Shown here piece after piece: positions 17,023 through 60,100 of a DNA stretch of 64,000 nucleotides (position 1 is its first letter; every line of letters begins with the position of its first letter). The DNA is from Pseudomonas sp. DTU_2021_1001937_2_SI_NGA_ILE_001 (GTDB lineage Bacteria > Pseudomonadota > Gammaproteobacteria > Pseudomonadales > Pseudomonadaceae): assembly GCF_032463525.1 (NCBI RefSeq), contig NZ_CP135971.1:930001-994000 (forward strand). Direction: 5' to 3'. Both the position numbers and the translations under genes were made by a program. The notes below the pieces were generated by a model that searched no databases, was not told the origin of the DNA, and was given only the letters and a program-made list of their open reading frames with translations.

Positions 17023-18984
17023 TCAGTCCCGCGCCAAGGCGTTGATCGGGTCCAGGCGCGCCGCATTGCGTGCGGGCACGAAGCCGAACACCACGCCGAT
17101 CAGGGTCGAGCACACGAAGGCGGTGATGATCGAACCCAGCGAAAAGACCATCTGCCATTCCTTCACCACCAGCGAGAACACATAGCCGATCGCGAACGAC
17201 AGGCCGATGCCGATCACCCCACCCAGCAGGCAAACCATCACTGCCTCGACCAGAAACTGCTGGCGAATGTCCGAGGCTCGCGCGCCCACCGCCATGCGGA
17301 TACCGATTTCGCGGGTCCGCTCGGTCACCGACACCAGCATGATGTTCATCACGCCAATGCCGCCCACCACCAGCGAGATGATCGCGATCAGCGACAGCAG
17401 CAGCGCCAGCGACTGGCTGGTCTTCTGCACCGTCTGCAGGATGGTATCCAGGTTGTAGGTGAAGAAATCCTTGGTGCCGTGGCGCTGCTCCAGCAGCTTG
17501 GTGACCTTCTCCTCGACCAGCTTGCTGGGCTGGCCGTCCTTGACCCGCACGGTAATGCTGTCCAGGTAACGCTGGCCCAGCAGGCGGCCCGAGGCGGTTT
17601 CGTAAGGCATCCACACATTGAGGTTCTTGCTGGTGACGAACACGCTCTTCTTGTCTTCGGTCACCCCGATCACCGTGCACGGCAGGTTGTCGACCAGAAT
17701 CACCTGGCCCAGCGGGTTGGTGCCTTTGGGAAACAGCCTGTCCCGGGTGTTGTGGTCGATCACTACTACCTGGGCCTGGCGCCGACTGTCCTGCGCGCTG
17801 AATCCCACGCCCTCGCCCAGCTTGATGCCGCGCACGCGGAAGTAATTGTCGCCCACGCCGTTCACCGTCGCCGTCAGGTCCTGATTGCGATAGCGCAGCA
17901 GCAGGTTGCGGCCGACGTTAGGCGTGGCACTGTCGATGTAGTACTCGTTCGACAGCGCCGTCACGTCGCCCAGCGACAGGGTCTCGATCGACGCCGAGCG
18001 GCTGTCGCCCCAGTCGGTGCCGGGAAACACCTCGATGGTGGTGCTGCCGATCGCCGCGATGTCATTGAGCACATAGCGCTTGGCCCCCTCACCGACGGCG
18101 ACGATGGAGACCACCGAAGTAATCCCGATGATGATCCCCAACATGGTCAGCAAGGTGCGCATGCGGTGGGCGACCAACGCGATCCAGGCCATGGTGAAGG
18201 CTTCGCGGAACAGCTCCAGGCGCGCGGTCAGCCGGCTGGTACGGCGGTTCTTGTCCGGCAGCGCCTGGGGCTGCGGCGCCTCGGCCTGGACCGGATCGGG
18301 GTTGATGCGGTCGGCGACGATACGCCCGTCGCTGATCTCGATGATGCGCCGGGCGTGGGCGGCGACCTTTTCGTCGTGGGTGACCAGGATGACCGTGCGC
18401 CCGGCGGCGTTGAGTTCCAGCAGAATGTTCATCACCTCGCGTCCGCTGGCGGTGTCCAGCGCACCGGTCGGCTCATCGGCGAGGATGATCTCGCCGCCGT
18501 TGATCAGCGCACGGGCGATACTCACCCGCTGCTGCTGGCCACCGGACAACTGGTTGGGCCGGTTGGCCAGGTGCCCGCCCAGGCCCAGGCGGCTGAGCAA
18601 TGCCTGGGCGCGGTCGGTACGCGCGGTCTCGCCCACCCCGGCGTAGATCGCCGGCATCTCGACGTTGCTGACTGCACTGAGGTGGCTGAGCAGATGGTAA
18701 CGCTGGAAGATGAAACCGAAGTGCTCACGGCGCAACGCCGCCAGCTCATCGTTGGCCAGGCTGTGCACCTCACGGCCGCCGACCTTGTAGCTGCCCTCGT
18801 CGGCGCGGTCCAGGCAGCCGAGCACGTTCATCAGTGTCGACTTGCCCGAGCCTGAGGCGCCGACGATGGCCAGCAGCTCCCCGGGCTGCACCGTCAGGTC
18901 GATGTTGTCCAGCGCGATGAAGTCCTTGTCGCCACCGCTGAAGCGCCGGGTGACGCCACGCAGTTCCAGCAATGGCTCGCTCAT
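17023..18984 (-). CDS. macB: MacB-type ABC exporter (lipopeptide export)
   Basis: A 653-aa fused ATPase-permease. The N-terminal ABC domain (about residues 1-230) has Walker A GASGSGKST, signature LSGGQQQR, Walker B IILADEPTGALD and switch THDE. The permease follows with one helix near residue 280, a large periplasmic domain (about 300-520), and three C-terminal helices (FtsX type). MacB works as a dimer with MacA and an outer-membrane channel. In Pseudomonas cyclic lipopeptide clusters this pair (PseEF in P. syringae) exports the product. Its start overlaps the macA stop by 4 bp (18981-18984), so it is coupled to macA and co-transcribed with the NRPS. Confidence 0.93.
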   Translation of the reverse strand: MSEPLLELRGVTRRFSGGDKDFIALDNIDLTVQPGELLAIVGASGSGKSTLMNVLGCLDRADEGSYKVGGREVHSLANDELAALRREHFGFIFQRYHLLSHLSAVSNVEMPAIYAGVGETARTDRAQALLSRLGLGGHLANRPNQLSGGQQQRVSIARALINGGEIILADEPTGALDTASGREVMNILLELNAAGRTVILVTHDEKVAAHARRIIEISDGRIVADRINPDPVQAEAPQPQALPDKNRRTSRLTARLELFREAFTMAWIALVAHRMRTLLTMLGIIIGITSVVSIVAVGEGAKRYVLNDIAAIGSTTIEVFPGTDWGDSRSASIETLSLGDVTALSNEYYIDSATPNVGRNLLLRYRNQDLTATVNGVGDNYFRVRGIKLGEGVGFSAQDSRRQAQVVVIDHNTRDRLFPKGTNPLGQVILVDNLPCTVIGVTEDKKSVFVTSKNLNVWMPYETASGRLLGQRYLDSITVRVKDGQPSKLVEEKVTKLLEQRHGTKDFFTYNLDTILQTVQKTSQSLALLLSLIAIISLVVGGIGVMNIMLVSVTERTREIGIRMAVGARASDIRQQFLVEAVMVCLLGGVIGIGLSFAIGYVFSLVVKEWQMVFSLGSIITAFVCSTLIGVVFGFVPARNAARLDPINALARD

Positions 18985-20159
18985 GCGCCACCCCCTGCAG
19001 TGCTGGCGGTGGCGGTCGCGGTGTCGGGCGTCGCCTCGCCGATCACCACCTGGTCACCCTCCTCCAGGCCCTGGTCGATCTGCACACGCACATTGTTGTT
19101 GATACCGGTGCGTACCTGGCGGGTCTGCGGCTTGCCCTGGGCATCCAGCACCCGGACTTCATAAAGGCCGTCCTGCCCCTGGGCGCCCAGCGCCGCCACC
19201 GGCACGCTGAGCACACCCTTGGCCTTGTCGAGCACGATATGCACCTGCGCGGTCATCGAGATACGCAGGCGATGCTCCGGGTTGGGCACCTCGAACAGCG
19301 CGTTGTAGAACACCGCAGTGTTCTGCCGTGAACTGGTGTTGGCCTGGGTTTCCAGGAAGTTCTGCGGCGCCGGTTCAATACCGCGCAGCGTGGCGTGATA
19401 GCGCTTGTCGGCTTCGCCGAGAATGGTGAAGTACACCTCCTGGCCGGGCTTGATATGAATCACGTCGGCTTCCGAGACCTGGGCCTTGACCGTCATGGTG
19501 CTCAGGTCGGCCAGTTTCAGCAGCACCGGCGCCAGTTGCTGGGCGATCACGGTCTGGCCTTCCTGAGTCACGATGCCCACCACCGTGCCGTCGATGGGCG
19601 CATTGATGCGGGTGTAGTCGAGGTTGACCTGCGCGGTTTCCACCTGGATTTTCGCGTCCAGCAACTGCGCATCGAGTACCCGCAGGTTGGCACCCTGCAC
19701 CTGATACTCGGACTTGGCCGCCTCAAAGCTTTCCCGCGACACCGCTTCGCTGGGCAGCAGCCGCTGTGCTCGCTCATAGTCCGCCTTGGCCTTGGCCAGT
19801 TGCGCCTGGGTCGCCTCGCGCTTGGCCGCCAGTTCCTGCGCGTTGACCTGCGCCTGGCGCAGCGAGTTGCGCAGTACCACCGGGTCGATCTCGGCCAGCC
19901 ACTGGCCTTTTTTCACCTCATCGCCCAGCTTGACCTTGAGGCTTTTCAGTTGCCCGGACACCTGGGCACCGACATCGACCTGCTTGACCCCCTGCAGGAT
20001 GCCGGTGGCCAGCACCGAGTTCTCGATGTCGCCCCGCTCGGCACGCGCGGTCAGGTATTGCGGCGCGGCCTCTTCCGAGCGCGTGCTGGCGTAGACCAGG
20101 CCGCCAATGACCAGCAAGGCCGTGAGGATGATGCTCTTTCGGTATTTGAACTTAGCCAT
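18981..20159 (-). CDS. macA: MacA-type periplasmic adaptor of the lipopeptide exporter
   Basis: A 392-aa membrane-fusion protein: N-terminal anchor (about residues 9-25, IILTALLVIGGLVYAS), lipoyl half-motif GAQVSGQLKSLKVKLGDEV, helical hairpin (about 100-180), second half-motif INAPIDGTVVGIVTQEGQTV, and beta-barrel end with VLSVPVAALGAQ. It bridges MacB and the outer-membrane channel. It starts 60 bp after the stop of the 10,254-aa NRPS; the gap contains a GC-only hairpin (20186-20204) but no intrinsic terminator, so it is very likely in the NRPS transcript. The paralogue at 11414-12589 is more divergent. Confidence 0.93.
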   Translation of the reverse strand: MAKFKYRKSIILTALLVIGGLVYASTRSEEAAPQYLTARAERGDIENSVLATGILQGVKQVDVGAQVSGQLKSLKVKLGDEVKKGQWLAEIDPVVLRNSLRQAQVNAQELAAKREATQAQLAKAKADYERAQRLLPSEAVSRESFEAAKSEYQVQGANLRVLDAQLLDAKIQVETAQVNLDYTRINAPIDGTVVGIVTQEGQTVIAQQLAPVLLKLADLSTMTVKAQVSEADVIHIKPGQEVYFTILGEADKRYHATLRGIEPAPQNFLETQANTSSRQNTAVFYNALFEVPNPEHRLRISMTAQVHIVLDKAKGVLSVPVAALGAQGQDGLYEVRVLDAQGKPQTRQVRTGINNNVRVQIDQGLEEGDQVVIGEATPDTATATASTAGGGA

Positions 20160-20185
20160 ATCGAACCATGCTTGTGTGAGAACCT

Positions 20186-20204
20186 GCCCGGCCGGCGGCC
20201 GGGC
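20186..20204. other. GC-only hairpin in the NRPS-macA gap
   Basis: GCCCGGCC and GGCCGGGC pair perfectly around a GGC loop, flanked by CCT...TCAGG. No T-run follows, so it may attenuate or mark an mRNA processing point between the NRPS and the exporter genes rather than terminate. Confidence 0.45.
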
Positions 20205-20219
20205 TCAGGTGACAACGCC

Positions 20220-50984
<30,765 letters not shown>

Positions 50985-51072
50985 CGAAGTACCTGCGCTG
51001 TAAAAGTCCCTGGAAAATCGGCGGCATGCCCGATCAGTGGCGAAAAACTAAGGGAAGTGCCAGGGGGCTGTC

Positions 51073-51092
51073 TGTCACCATAAGCAGGGACA
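51073..51092 (-). promoter_or_regulatory. syr-syp-box-like dyad upstream of the nine-module NRPS
   Basis: TGTC-ACC-ATAAGC-AGG-GACA, with the same 4-3-6-3-4 layout as the boxes at 12767 and 12831. It lies 89 bp upstream of the NRPS2 start and directly abuts the terminator stem. Together they suggest that NRPS2 starts its own LuxR-activated transcript. Confidence 0.6.
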
Positions 51093-51125
51093 AAAAAGCC
51101 ACGCCGGGGGTGGCGTGGCTTTTTT
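51092..51125 (-). terminator. Strong intrinsic terminator between the two NRPS genes
   Basis: AAAAAAGCCACGCC and GGCGTGGCTTTTTT form a perfect 14-bp A/T-tailed stem around a six-base loop, 22 bp after the stop of NRPS1. Both strands show a T-run after the GC stem, so it would work in either direction. Confidence 0.88.
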
Positions 51126-51147
51126 TCGAACGCTGCAACAGGACGGA

Positions 51148-54100
51148 TCAGATACGGCGCTTGCGTTGCAGGCTGGGGATCCGCGACGGTGGCACCTGCA
51201 AGGCCTGGCTGGGCCGCGTGGCCGCCGCCAGTGCGGCCAGGGTGGACTGCCCGAACAACACCTGGATATCCACCTCCAGCCCCTGGCGTTCAAGCCGTTC
51301 GACCAGCGTCACCGCCAGCAGCGAATGCCCGCCCAGTTCGAAGAAGTGGTCATGGCGGCCGACCTGTTCCAGGTTCAGCAGCTCTTTCCACAGCTCCGCC
51401 AGCAGGGCCTCGGTTCCCGGTTGCGGCGCCTCGTAGTCGCGGCTTGGGTAAGCCGTGGCGTCCGGGACGGGCAAGGCCTTGCGGTCGAGCTTGCCGTTGG
51501 GCGTCAACGGCAGGCTGGCCAGCTGTACATAGGCCGCAGGCAGCATGTACTGCGGCAGCTGCCCGTGCAGATACGCACGCAGTGCTTCTGGCTGCAGCGG
51601 CTGCTCGGCGCGCAGATAGGCGACCAGGCGCAGGTCGCCTGGCGCATCCTCACGAGCCATCACCGCCACATCCGACACGCCAGGGTACTGTGCGAGCCGC
51701 GCCTCGATTTCGCCCAGTTCGATACGGAAACCACGGATCTTCACCTGGTCATCGTTACGCCCCAGGTATTCCAGGTTGCCGTCCGGCAACCAGCGCGCCA
51801 GGTCGCCGGTGCGGTACAGGCGTGCACCCGGTTCGCTGCTGAACGGATCCGCCAGGAAACGCTCGGCGGTCAGCTCGTCGCGGTTCAGATAACCCCGCGC
51901 CACACCGGCACCGCCAATGTACAGCTCACCGGCCACACCCAGCGGCACCGGCTGACGATGCGCGTCGAGCAGATAGAACTGGGTATTGCCCACCGGCTTG
52001 CCGATGTGCGCGGCAAAGCCATTGGCGCGCTCCATGGCCACCCAGCTGGAATAGGTGGTGGTTTCCGATGGGCCATAAAGGTTGCACAGCCGCTGCACCG
52101 AGGTCTCGGCGAAGAGTTTCTCGACCAGCGCGCCCTTCAGCGCTTCACCGGCGACGTTCACCGTGTGCACGCCTTCGTTCAGGCCGCCGGATTCCAGCAG
52201 GGCTTTCAGCGCCGACGGTACGGTGTTGATCAGGCTGACATTCGCTTCGCGAGCGGCCAAGGCGTTCTCGACCACATGCACACAGCCACCGGTGGTCAAA
52301 GGCGCAAAGCACTCATACACCGCCAGGTCGAAGTTCAGCGAAGTGGAGAACAGCGTGTTCTGCAGCACTTCGGCTTCGAACGCTTGCTGCGCCCAGGTGA
52401 GGAAGTTGACCGTGTTGCGGTGCTCGATCATCACCCCCTTCGGTAAGCCGGTGGAGCCGGAGGTGTAGATCAGGTAGGCCAGGTTCGACGAGGTCAGGCC
52501 CGGCACCAGCGGGTTGCCCTGATCATCACCTGCCGTCCAGTCAAAGGCATCCAGGTTTACCACCGATCGGTCGCCGAGCAGCCCGAGGGTCGCGTCCTGA
52601 CCAATCACTGCGGCTGGCGCGCTGTCTTGCAGCATGTAGGCAATGCGCTCGCTCGGGTAATTCGGGTCCAGCGGCACATAGGCGCCGCCAGCCTTGAGCA
52701 CGGCGAGCATCGCCACCAGCATCGGCGCGCCACGTTGCAGGCAGATGCCCACCCGGGCATCCGCCACCACGCCCTGGGCGATCAGTTGCCGTGCCAGGCG
52801 GTTGGCGCGGTCGTTGAGCTGCGCATAGGTCAGCACCAGACCGCCATGCGCCACGGCCTGGGCCGCTGGCGTACGCGCCGCCTGTGCCTCGAACAGGCCA
52901 TGGATGGTCTGCTCCTGCGGCCAGGGCATGGCCGTGGCGTTGAAACTGGCCAGCCGCTGCAGCTCGGCATTGCCCGGCAGCGCCACGCTGTCCAGCGCGC
53001 GCTCCGGTTCGGCGACCATGGCGCGCAGGACGCGCTCCAGGTAATCCCGATGCCGCTCGGCAGTGGCCGGCAGGAACAACGCCGTGGCGTATTCCAGGCT
53101 GCCCTGCAGGCAACCGTCGAACTCGCCCAGTTCAAGGGTCAGGTCGAACTTGGCCGTGCCGGTGGGGGCCGGCAGGCTGCTCAGGCTCAAATCACCCAGC
53201 GCCAGTTCGCCAGACACCTGGTTCTGCCAGGCCAGCATGACTTGGAACAGCGGGCTGTAGGCCAGGCTGCGCAGCGGTTTGACGCGTTCCACCACATGCT
53301 CGAACGGCACGGCCTGGCGCGCCTGTGCCTCAAGGCTCAGGGCACGCACCTGGTGCAGCAGGGTCACGCTGTCGACGCCCTCTTCCAGCGTGACGGGCAG
53401 CGCCAGGGTGTTGGCAAACAACCCTATCAGCCCCTCGACCTGTTCGCTGGCACGGTTGGCGACCGGTGAACCGATCACCACCTGGCGCTGGTCGGCCAGG
53501 CGCCCCAGCACCACGGCCCAGGCGGCCAGCACGGTCATGTACAGGGTGGCGCCGTGGCGCTGGCTGAAGGCTTTGAGCTGCGCGGTCAGCGCGGCGTCCA
53601 GGCACACCGGCAGACGCGCCCCGGCGTAGCACTGGGTGGCCGGGCGCGGCAGGTCGGTGGGCAGGCTGAGCAGCGTGGGCGCCTGGCTCAGGGTCTCTTC
53701 CCACCACTGCACCTGGGTCTGCCAGGCGTCGCTTTCCAACAGGCGCTGTTGCCAGGTGGCGTAGTCGGCATACTGCACCGGCAACGCTGGCAGCGGATCG
53801 GCCTGGCCCTGTATGAACGCCTGGTACAGGGCGCTCAGCTCCTGGGTCAGGATGCCCAACGACACCCCGTCGGCAATCAGGTGGTGCAAGGTGACCAGCA
53901 GCACGTGCTGACGCGCTTGCAGGCGCACCAGGCAGGCGCGCAGCAGCGGCCCGCGGGCCAGGTCGAAGGGCGCGCAGGCGTATTCCTCGCCCAGCGCGGC
54001 CAGCGTCGCCTGGCTGTCGGTGCGCTCGCTCCAGTCGAGCTGCTGCAGCGCAAAGCCGCCCGGTGCCGGCACGATGCGCTGCCGGCCCTGTTCGTTGAAC

Positions 54101-57100
54101 ACCGTGCGCAACACTTCATGGCGCTCGACGATGCGCTGCAGCGCACGCTCCAGCGCCGGAACGTCCAGCACGCCCTCCAGGTGCAGCGCGACCGGCAAGT
54201 GGTAAGCCGCACTGGCCCCTTCCAGGCGCGCCAGGAACAGCAGGCGCTGCTGGGCGAAGGTGAGTGGTGCGTCACCCTGATGCCCGCTGGGCATGATCAC
54301 CGGCGTCGCCACGCCATGCAGCGGCGCCAGCTGGCGGGCCATGGCCTTGAGCGTGGGCTGCTCGAACAGCGCACGCAGGCTCAGCTCCTGACCCAGCTGC
54401 TCGCGCACCCGGGCCAGCAAGCGCATGGCCAGCAGCGAGTGGCCACCCAGGGCGAAGAAGTCATGTTCGCGGCCGACCTGCGGCACTTGCAGCAATGAGG
54501 CCCACAAGGCGGCCAGGCGGGTTTCCAGTTCACCCTGCGGGGCCACGTAGTCGGCCACCGCGTCCACCTCGGGCAGCGGCAAGGCGTTGCGGTCGAGCTT
54601 GCCGTTGGGCGTCAGCGGCAGGCGGTCCAGATGCATGAAGCGCGTCGGCAGCATGAAGGCTGGCAGCACCCGGCTCAGCGCATCGCGCAGGCTGGCCTCG
54701 GCCAGCGGCTGGCCGGTGTACCAGGCCACCAGTTGCAAGTCGCCGGCCGCATCGGGCCGTGCACCGGTCACCGCCTGGCGCACGTCTGGCAGGCCGGCCA
54801 GCTGGGCTTCCACTTCACCCAGCTCGATACGGTGGCCACGGATCTTCACCTGGAAGTCGTTACGCCCCAGGAACTCCAGGCTGGCGTCGCTGCGGTAGCG
54901 CGCCAGGTCGCCGGTGCGGTACATCCGTGCGCCCGCTACGAACGGATCGTTCAGGAAGCGTTCGGCACTCAGCGCCGCGCGGTTCAGGTAACCCCGCGCC
55001 ACGCCATCACCACCGATGTACAGCTCGCCCACCCCGCCTTCCGGCACCGGTTGCTGCTGCTCGTCGAGCAGATAGAAACGTGTGTTGGCCAGCGGGCGGC
55101 CGATGCTCACCGTGGCGCCCTCGAACCCACCGTCGAGCACCGCCCCGGCCGACGACCAGATGGTCGTTTCGGTCGGCCCGTAGACGTTCCACAACGCCGC
55201 CACCTTCGGTTGCAGGCGCCGCGCCAGTTCGCTCGGCAGGGCTTCACCACCGCACAAGGCCTTGAGCCCCGGCGCGCCGGCCCAGCCGCTGTCCAACAGC
55301 ATGCGCCAGGTCGCCGGTGTGGCCTGCATCAGCGTCGCGGCGCTGTGCTCGATGGCTTCGGCCAGGCGCTGGGCGTCCTGCGCCTGTTCACGGGCCAGCA
55401 GCACACAGCAGGCACCGCGGATCAGCGGCAGGTACAGCTCCAGGCCGGCGATGTCGAAGCCCAGGGTGGTCAGCGCCAGCAGGCGGTCGTGGGCCTGCAG
55501 GTCGGTCAGCTCGGCCATGGCCCAGAGCAGGTTGACCAAGCCGCGCTGCTCGACCATCACCCCTTTGGGCTGGCCGGTGGAGCCGGAGGTGTAGATCACA
55601 TAGGCCAGGTGCTCCGGCGCGCGTTCGCAGGCCGGCGGCGTGTCGGGTTGCTGCTGCCAGGTGGCGTCGTCGGCCAGGGCGATCAGCGGGATGCCCTCGG
55701 CGGCCAGCGGACCGGCCGTGCCGTCCAGGGTCAGCAGCGCCACCGGCGCGCTGTCCTGCAGCATGTAGTCCAGGCGCTCGGCCGGATAGGCCGGGTCCAG
55801 TGGCACGTAGCAGCCGCCGGCCTTGAGGATGCCCAGCAGGCCGACCAGCATCGGCAGCCCGCGCGACACGCACAGCGCCACCGGGGCGTTGCGCCCGTCC
55901 AGCAGCGGTTGCAGGTGGTGGGCCAGGCGGTTGGCCTGGCGCTCCAGCTCGGCGTAGCTCAACTGCTGCTCGCCGAAGCTCACCGCGACCTGGTTCGGCG
56001 TGCGCTGCGCCTGGGCCTCGAACAGGTCCTGCAGGGTGGCCTGGCGCGGGTAGTCGGCGGCGGTGGCGTTGAATTCGTAGAGCAGGCGCTGACGCGCCGC
56101 GCCAGGCAGTACCTGAACCTGCTGCAGGGCCAGTTGCGGCTGCTCTTGCAACGCGTCGATCAGGCTTTGCAGGGTGCACATCAGGTACTGCTGGATGCGT
56201 AGCGCATCCACCCCGCCGGTGGCCTGTACCGTGACCTTGAAGCCGCGGCTGCCCAGGTCGTCCACCGCCAGCGACAACGGATACGAGGTGCGTTCATGAG
56301 CCTGCAGGCCGGTGATGCCCTGCCAGGCCACATACGCCTGCTCCGAGTCGTCCACCGGGCTGTGGCGATAGTTGAGCAAGGCGCCGAACAGCGGCGCCGG
56401 CGCGGCCACGCCGCTGCAGCGCTGGGCCAGGGCCAGCGGTGCCTGCTCGTGGGCGAGCAATTCACTGAGTCGGCGATGCGCCTGCTGCAAGCCGTCGGCA
56501 ACGCTGGCGCTGCCGGTGTCCAGGCGCAGGGGCAAGGTGTTGATGAACATCCCCACGGCGCGGTCGGCGCCTTCGCCACCACGCAGGCGGCCCATCAGCA
56601 CGGTGCCGAACACCACATCCTGACGCCCGGCCAGGTGGCCGACCAGCACGCCCCAGGCCAGGTGCCAGAGGCTGGCGGCGCTGACGCCCAGGCACTGGGT
56701 CAACTGCCGGGCCCGTTCGGCCAGCGCCGGTTCGCAGGCGTGCTGCACCTCTTGCGGCGTGCCCACGGCAGTGTCCAAGCCAAACGGCAGGGTCGGTTCG
56801 CGGACGTCCTGCAGCAGGTCCTTGAAGAACCGCTCGTCCTGCTCGGGCGTAGCACCCTGGCACACCTGGGCGATGTAGTGCCGGTACGGCACCGGCATGG
56901 GCAGCTGGGCGGTCGGCTCCAGCATCAGGCGCTGCATTTCCTCGATGACCACGTCGAAGGCCACGTGGTCGAGGATCAGGTGATGGAACACCAGGGCCAC
57001 CACGAAACGCTGCATGGCGCTATCCCAGGCGGCGTGCAGTTCCAGCAGCGGCGCATGGCGCAGGTCCATGCGGTAGCGGCTGGCGTCGTGGCGCTGGTGC

Positions 57101-60100
57101 ATGCGCGCCACGGCATCGCCCTCGCCGGTCGGCAGTTCGATCACCTCGCAGCGCAGCCGCGCCTGGCGCAGCACCACCTGCACCGGGCGTTCCAGCCCTT
57201 GCCAGAACACCGCAGTGCGTAACGCGTCATGGCGTTCGATTACCGCCTGCAAGGCCCGTGTTACCTGCTCCAGGCGTGCCTGGCTGTCGACGCTGAACAA
57301 CGACTGCAGAATGAACGGGTCACCCTCGGTGGCGGCTGCGTGGTGGTAGAGCAGGCCCTCTTGCAGCGGCGCCAGTGCATAGATGTCCTGCACGTTGGCG
57401 GCCCCGCCGGGCACCTGCGCGACGATGGCATCCAGGCTGGCCTGGTCGAGGGTCGCCATGGGCAGCATCGCCGGCGTCAGCCGCGTGCAGCCGGGTGGAA
57501 TCAGGTTGGCCGGAATCGCCTGCTCCTGTACCTGGCCCAGCGCAGCGGCCAGCGCGGCCACGGTAGGCTGGCCGAACAGCACCTTGACGTCGGCACTCAG
57601 ACCCTGCTGGCGCATACGCTCAATGAGGGTCACGGCCAGCAGCGAATGGCCGCCCAGGCTGAAGAAGTTGTCTTGCCGACCGACCCTGGGCACGTTGAGC
57701 ACCTGCTGCCACAGCTCGGCGAGTTGCGCCTCCAGCGGACCTTGCGGCGCCTGGTAGGCCTGCCCGGCCACAGCCTGGGGATCGGGCGCCGGCAGCACCT
57801 TGCGGTCAAGCTTGCCGTTGCCATTGAGCGGCCAGTGCTCCAGGCGCATGCACACCGCCGGCACCATGTAATCGGGCAGTGCATCGCTCAACCAGCTGCG
57901 CACCGCTTCAGGGGCCAGCGCCTGCTCGGCGGTGTAATAGGCCACCAGCAGCTTGCCGCCCGGCGCGTCGTCGCGCACCACCACGGCGCCCTGGTGCAAG
58001 CCGGGGCAGGCATGCAGGCGCGCCTCGATTTCACCCGGTTCGATGCGGAAACCGCGGATTTTCACCTGGCCATCCTTGCGCCCCAGGTGTTCCAGGCGTC
58101 CGTCGGCCGACCAGCGGCCCAGATCGCCGGAACGGTACAGCCGTGCGCCCGGCTCGGCACTGAACGGGTCACGGATGAAACTGCGCGCATCCAGCTCGGG
58201 GCGGTTCAGGTAACCCTGGGCCATGCCGTCGCCGCCGATGCAGATTTCCCCCGGCAAACCCTGCGGCAGCAGTTGCTGGTGCTCGTCGAGCACGTACACC
58301 TGCGTGTTGGCCAGCGGCTTGCCGATGGGCACGAAGTCCTGGTCTGCGGGCACTTCGGTCACCCACTCGGTGGTCGCGTAGGTGGTGGTCTCGGTGGGGC
58401 CGTAGCAGTGCACCAGGCGCAGCTGCGGGGCAATCGCCAGCAGGTCGCGGAACACCTGGGCGTCGGCACGCTCACCGCCGCACAGCAGCACGCGCAGCTT
58501 GGCCAGGGCCGGGCCGATCAGCGCCACGTACTGGTTGAACACCGCCGTGGTGACGAACAGCACCGTCACTTCATTCTGCGCCAGGGCCTCGGCCAGACGC
58601 GGCGGGTCGAGCAACAGGTGGTGGTCGATGACCACGACCTGGCCGCCGTTGAGCAGCGCGCCCCAGACCTCCATGGTGCTGGCGTCGAAGGCCGGGTTGG
58701 AGGCGAAGGCGATGCGGTCCTGGCTGTCGAAATCGGCGTAGCCGTTGTTGCGCACCAGCTTGACGATACCGCGCTGCACCGCGATCACGCCCTTGGGCGT
58801 ACCGGTGGAGCCGGAGGTGTACATGATGTAGGCCGGTGCCAGCGCTGCGCTGGTGCAAGGCGGGTTGTGCGGCGGGTAGCCAGCCAGCTCCAGGGTGTCC
58901 AGATCCAGCCGCGGCGCAGCCGGCGCCTCCAGGCTGCTGTAACTGAGCAGCCAGGCCGCGCCGCTGTCACCGAGCATGAAGCTCTGGCGCTCGGCAGGCG
59001 CATGGATGTCCAGCGGCACGTACACCGCTGCGCACTTGAGGATGGCCAGTTGCGCGACCAGCAGGTCGAGCGAGCGCGGCAGCAGGATCGCCACCGTGCT
59101 GCCGGCCACCACGCCCCGTTCACGCAGGCAGTGCGCCAGCTGGTTGGCCCGGCTGTTGAGCTGGGCATAACTGAGCCGCTCATCGCCATGGCTCGCTGCG
59201 GTGGCCTGCGGCCGTTCGGCCACCTGGCTTTCGAACAGCGCCTGCAGGGTCGCTTCGCGGGGGTAAGGCTGGGCAGTGGCGTTGAACGCTTCCAGCAGTT
59301 GCTGACGTTCGGCAGCATTGACCACCGGCAGCGTGCACAGCGCTGCCTGCGGTTCGCGGTCCAGCGCATCGGCCAGAGCCGCCAGCGTGGCGCACAGGCG
59401 TTGGCCAATGGCTATTGCATCCAGACCTTGCGCAGCCAGTACCGTGACACTGAAGGCTTCGCCCAGGTCATCCACCGAAACGGCCAGCGGATAGTGGGTG
59501 CGCTCCTGATTGGCCAGGGCCTCGATACCTTGCCAGGCCTGGACGCTGCTCGCCGAATGGTCCACAGCGCTATGGCGGTAATTGAACAGGCTGTTGAACA
59601 ACGGCGCCGGCGCGGCAACACCACTGCAGCGCTGGGCCAGCGACAGTGACGCGTGCTCGTGGGCCAGCAGCCCGCTCAGCCGGGCATGGGTGTCGCGCAG
59701 CGCCTCGCTCAGTGGCCGGGCGTCGATGGCCAGGCGCAGTGGCAAGGTATTGATGAACATGCCCAGGGCACGGTCGGCGCCCTCGCCGGCCTGCAAGCGG
59801 CCCATTAGCACCGTGCCGAATACCACCTGCTCGCGACCGGCCAGTGCAGCCAGCACCCGGCCCCAGGCCAGGTGCATCAGGCTGGCGGCACTGACCCCGC
59901 GTTGCCGGGCCTGGGCACGCAAGCGCAGGCTGGTGGCGCTGTCGAGGGGCAGCCGCGCTTCGGCGCTGCCGTCGACCTTCGACACCGGGTGCCCATAGGC
60001 CAGGGTCGGCTCATCGATATCGCCGAGCATGTCGCGGAAGAAGGCTTCCTGCGCGGCCTGCCCGGCGCCCAGCCGAGCCTGGGCCACGTAGTTGCGGTAC

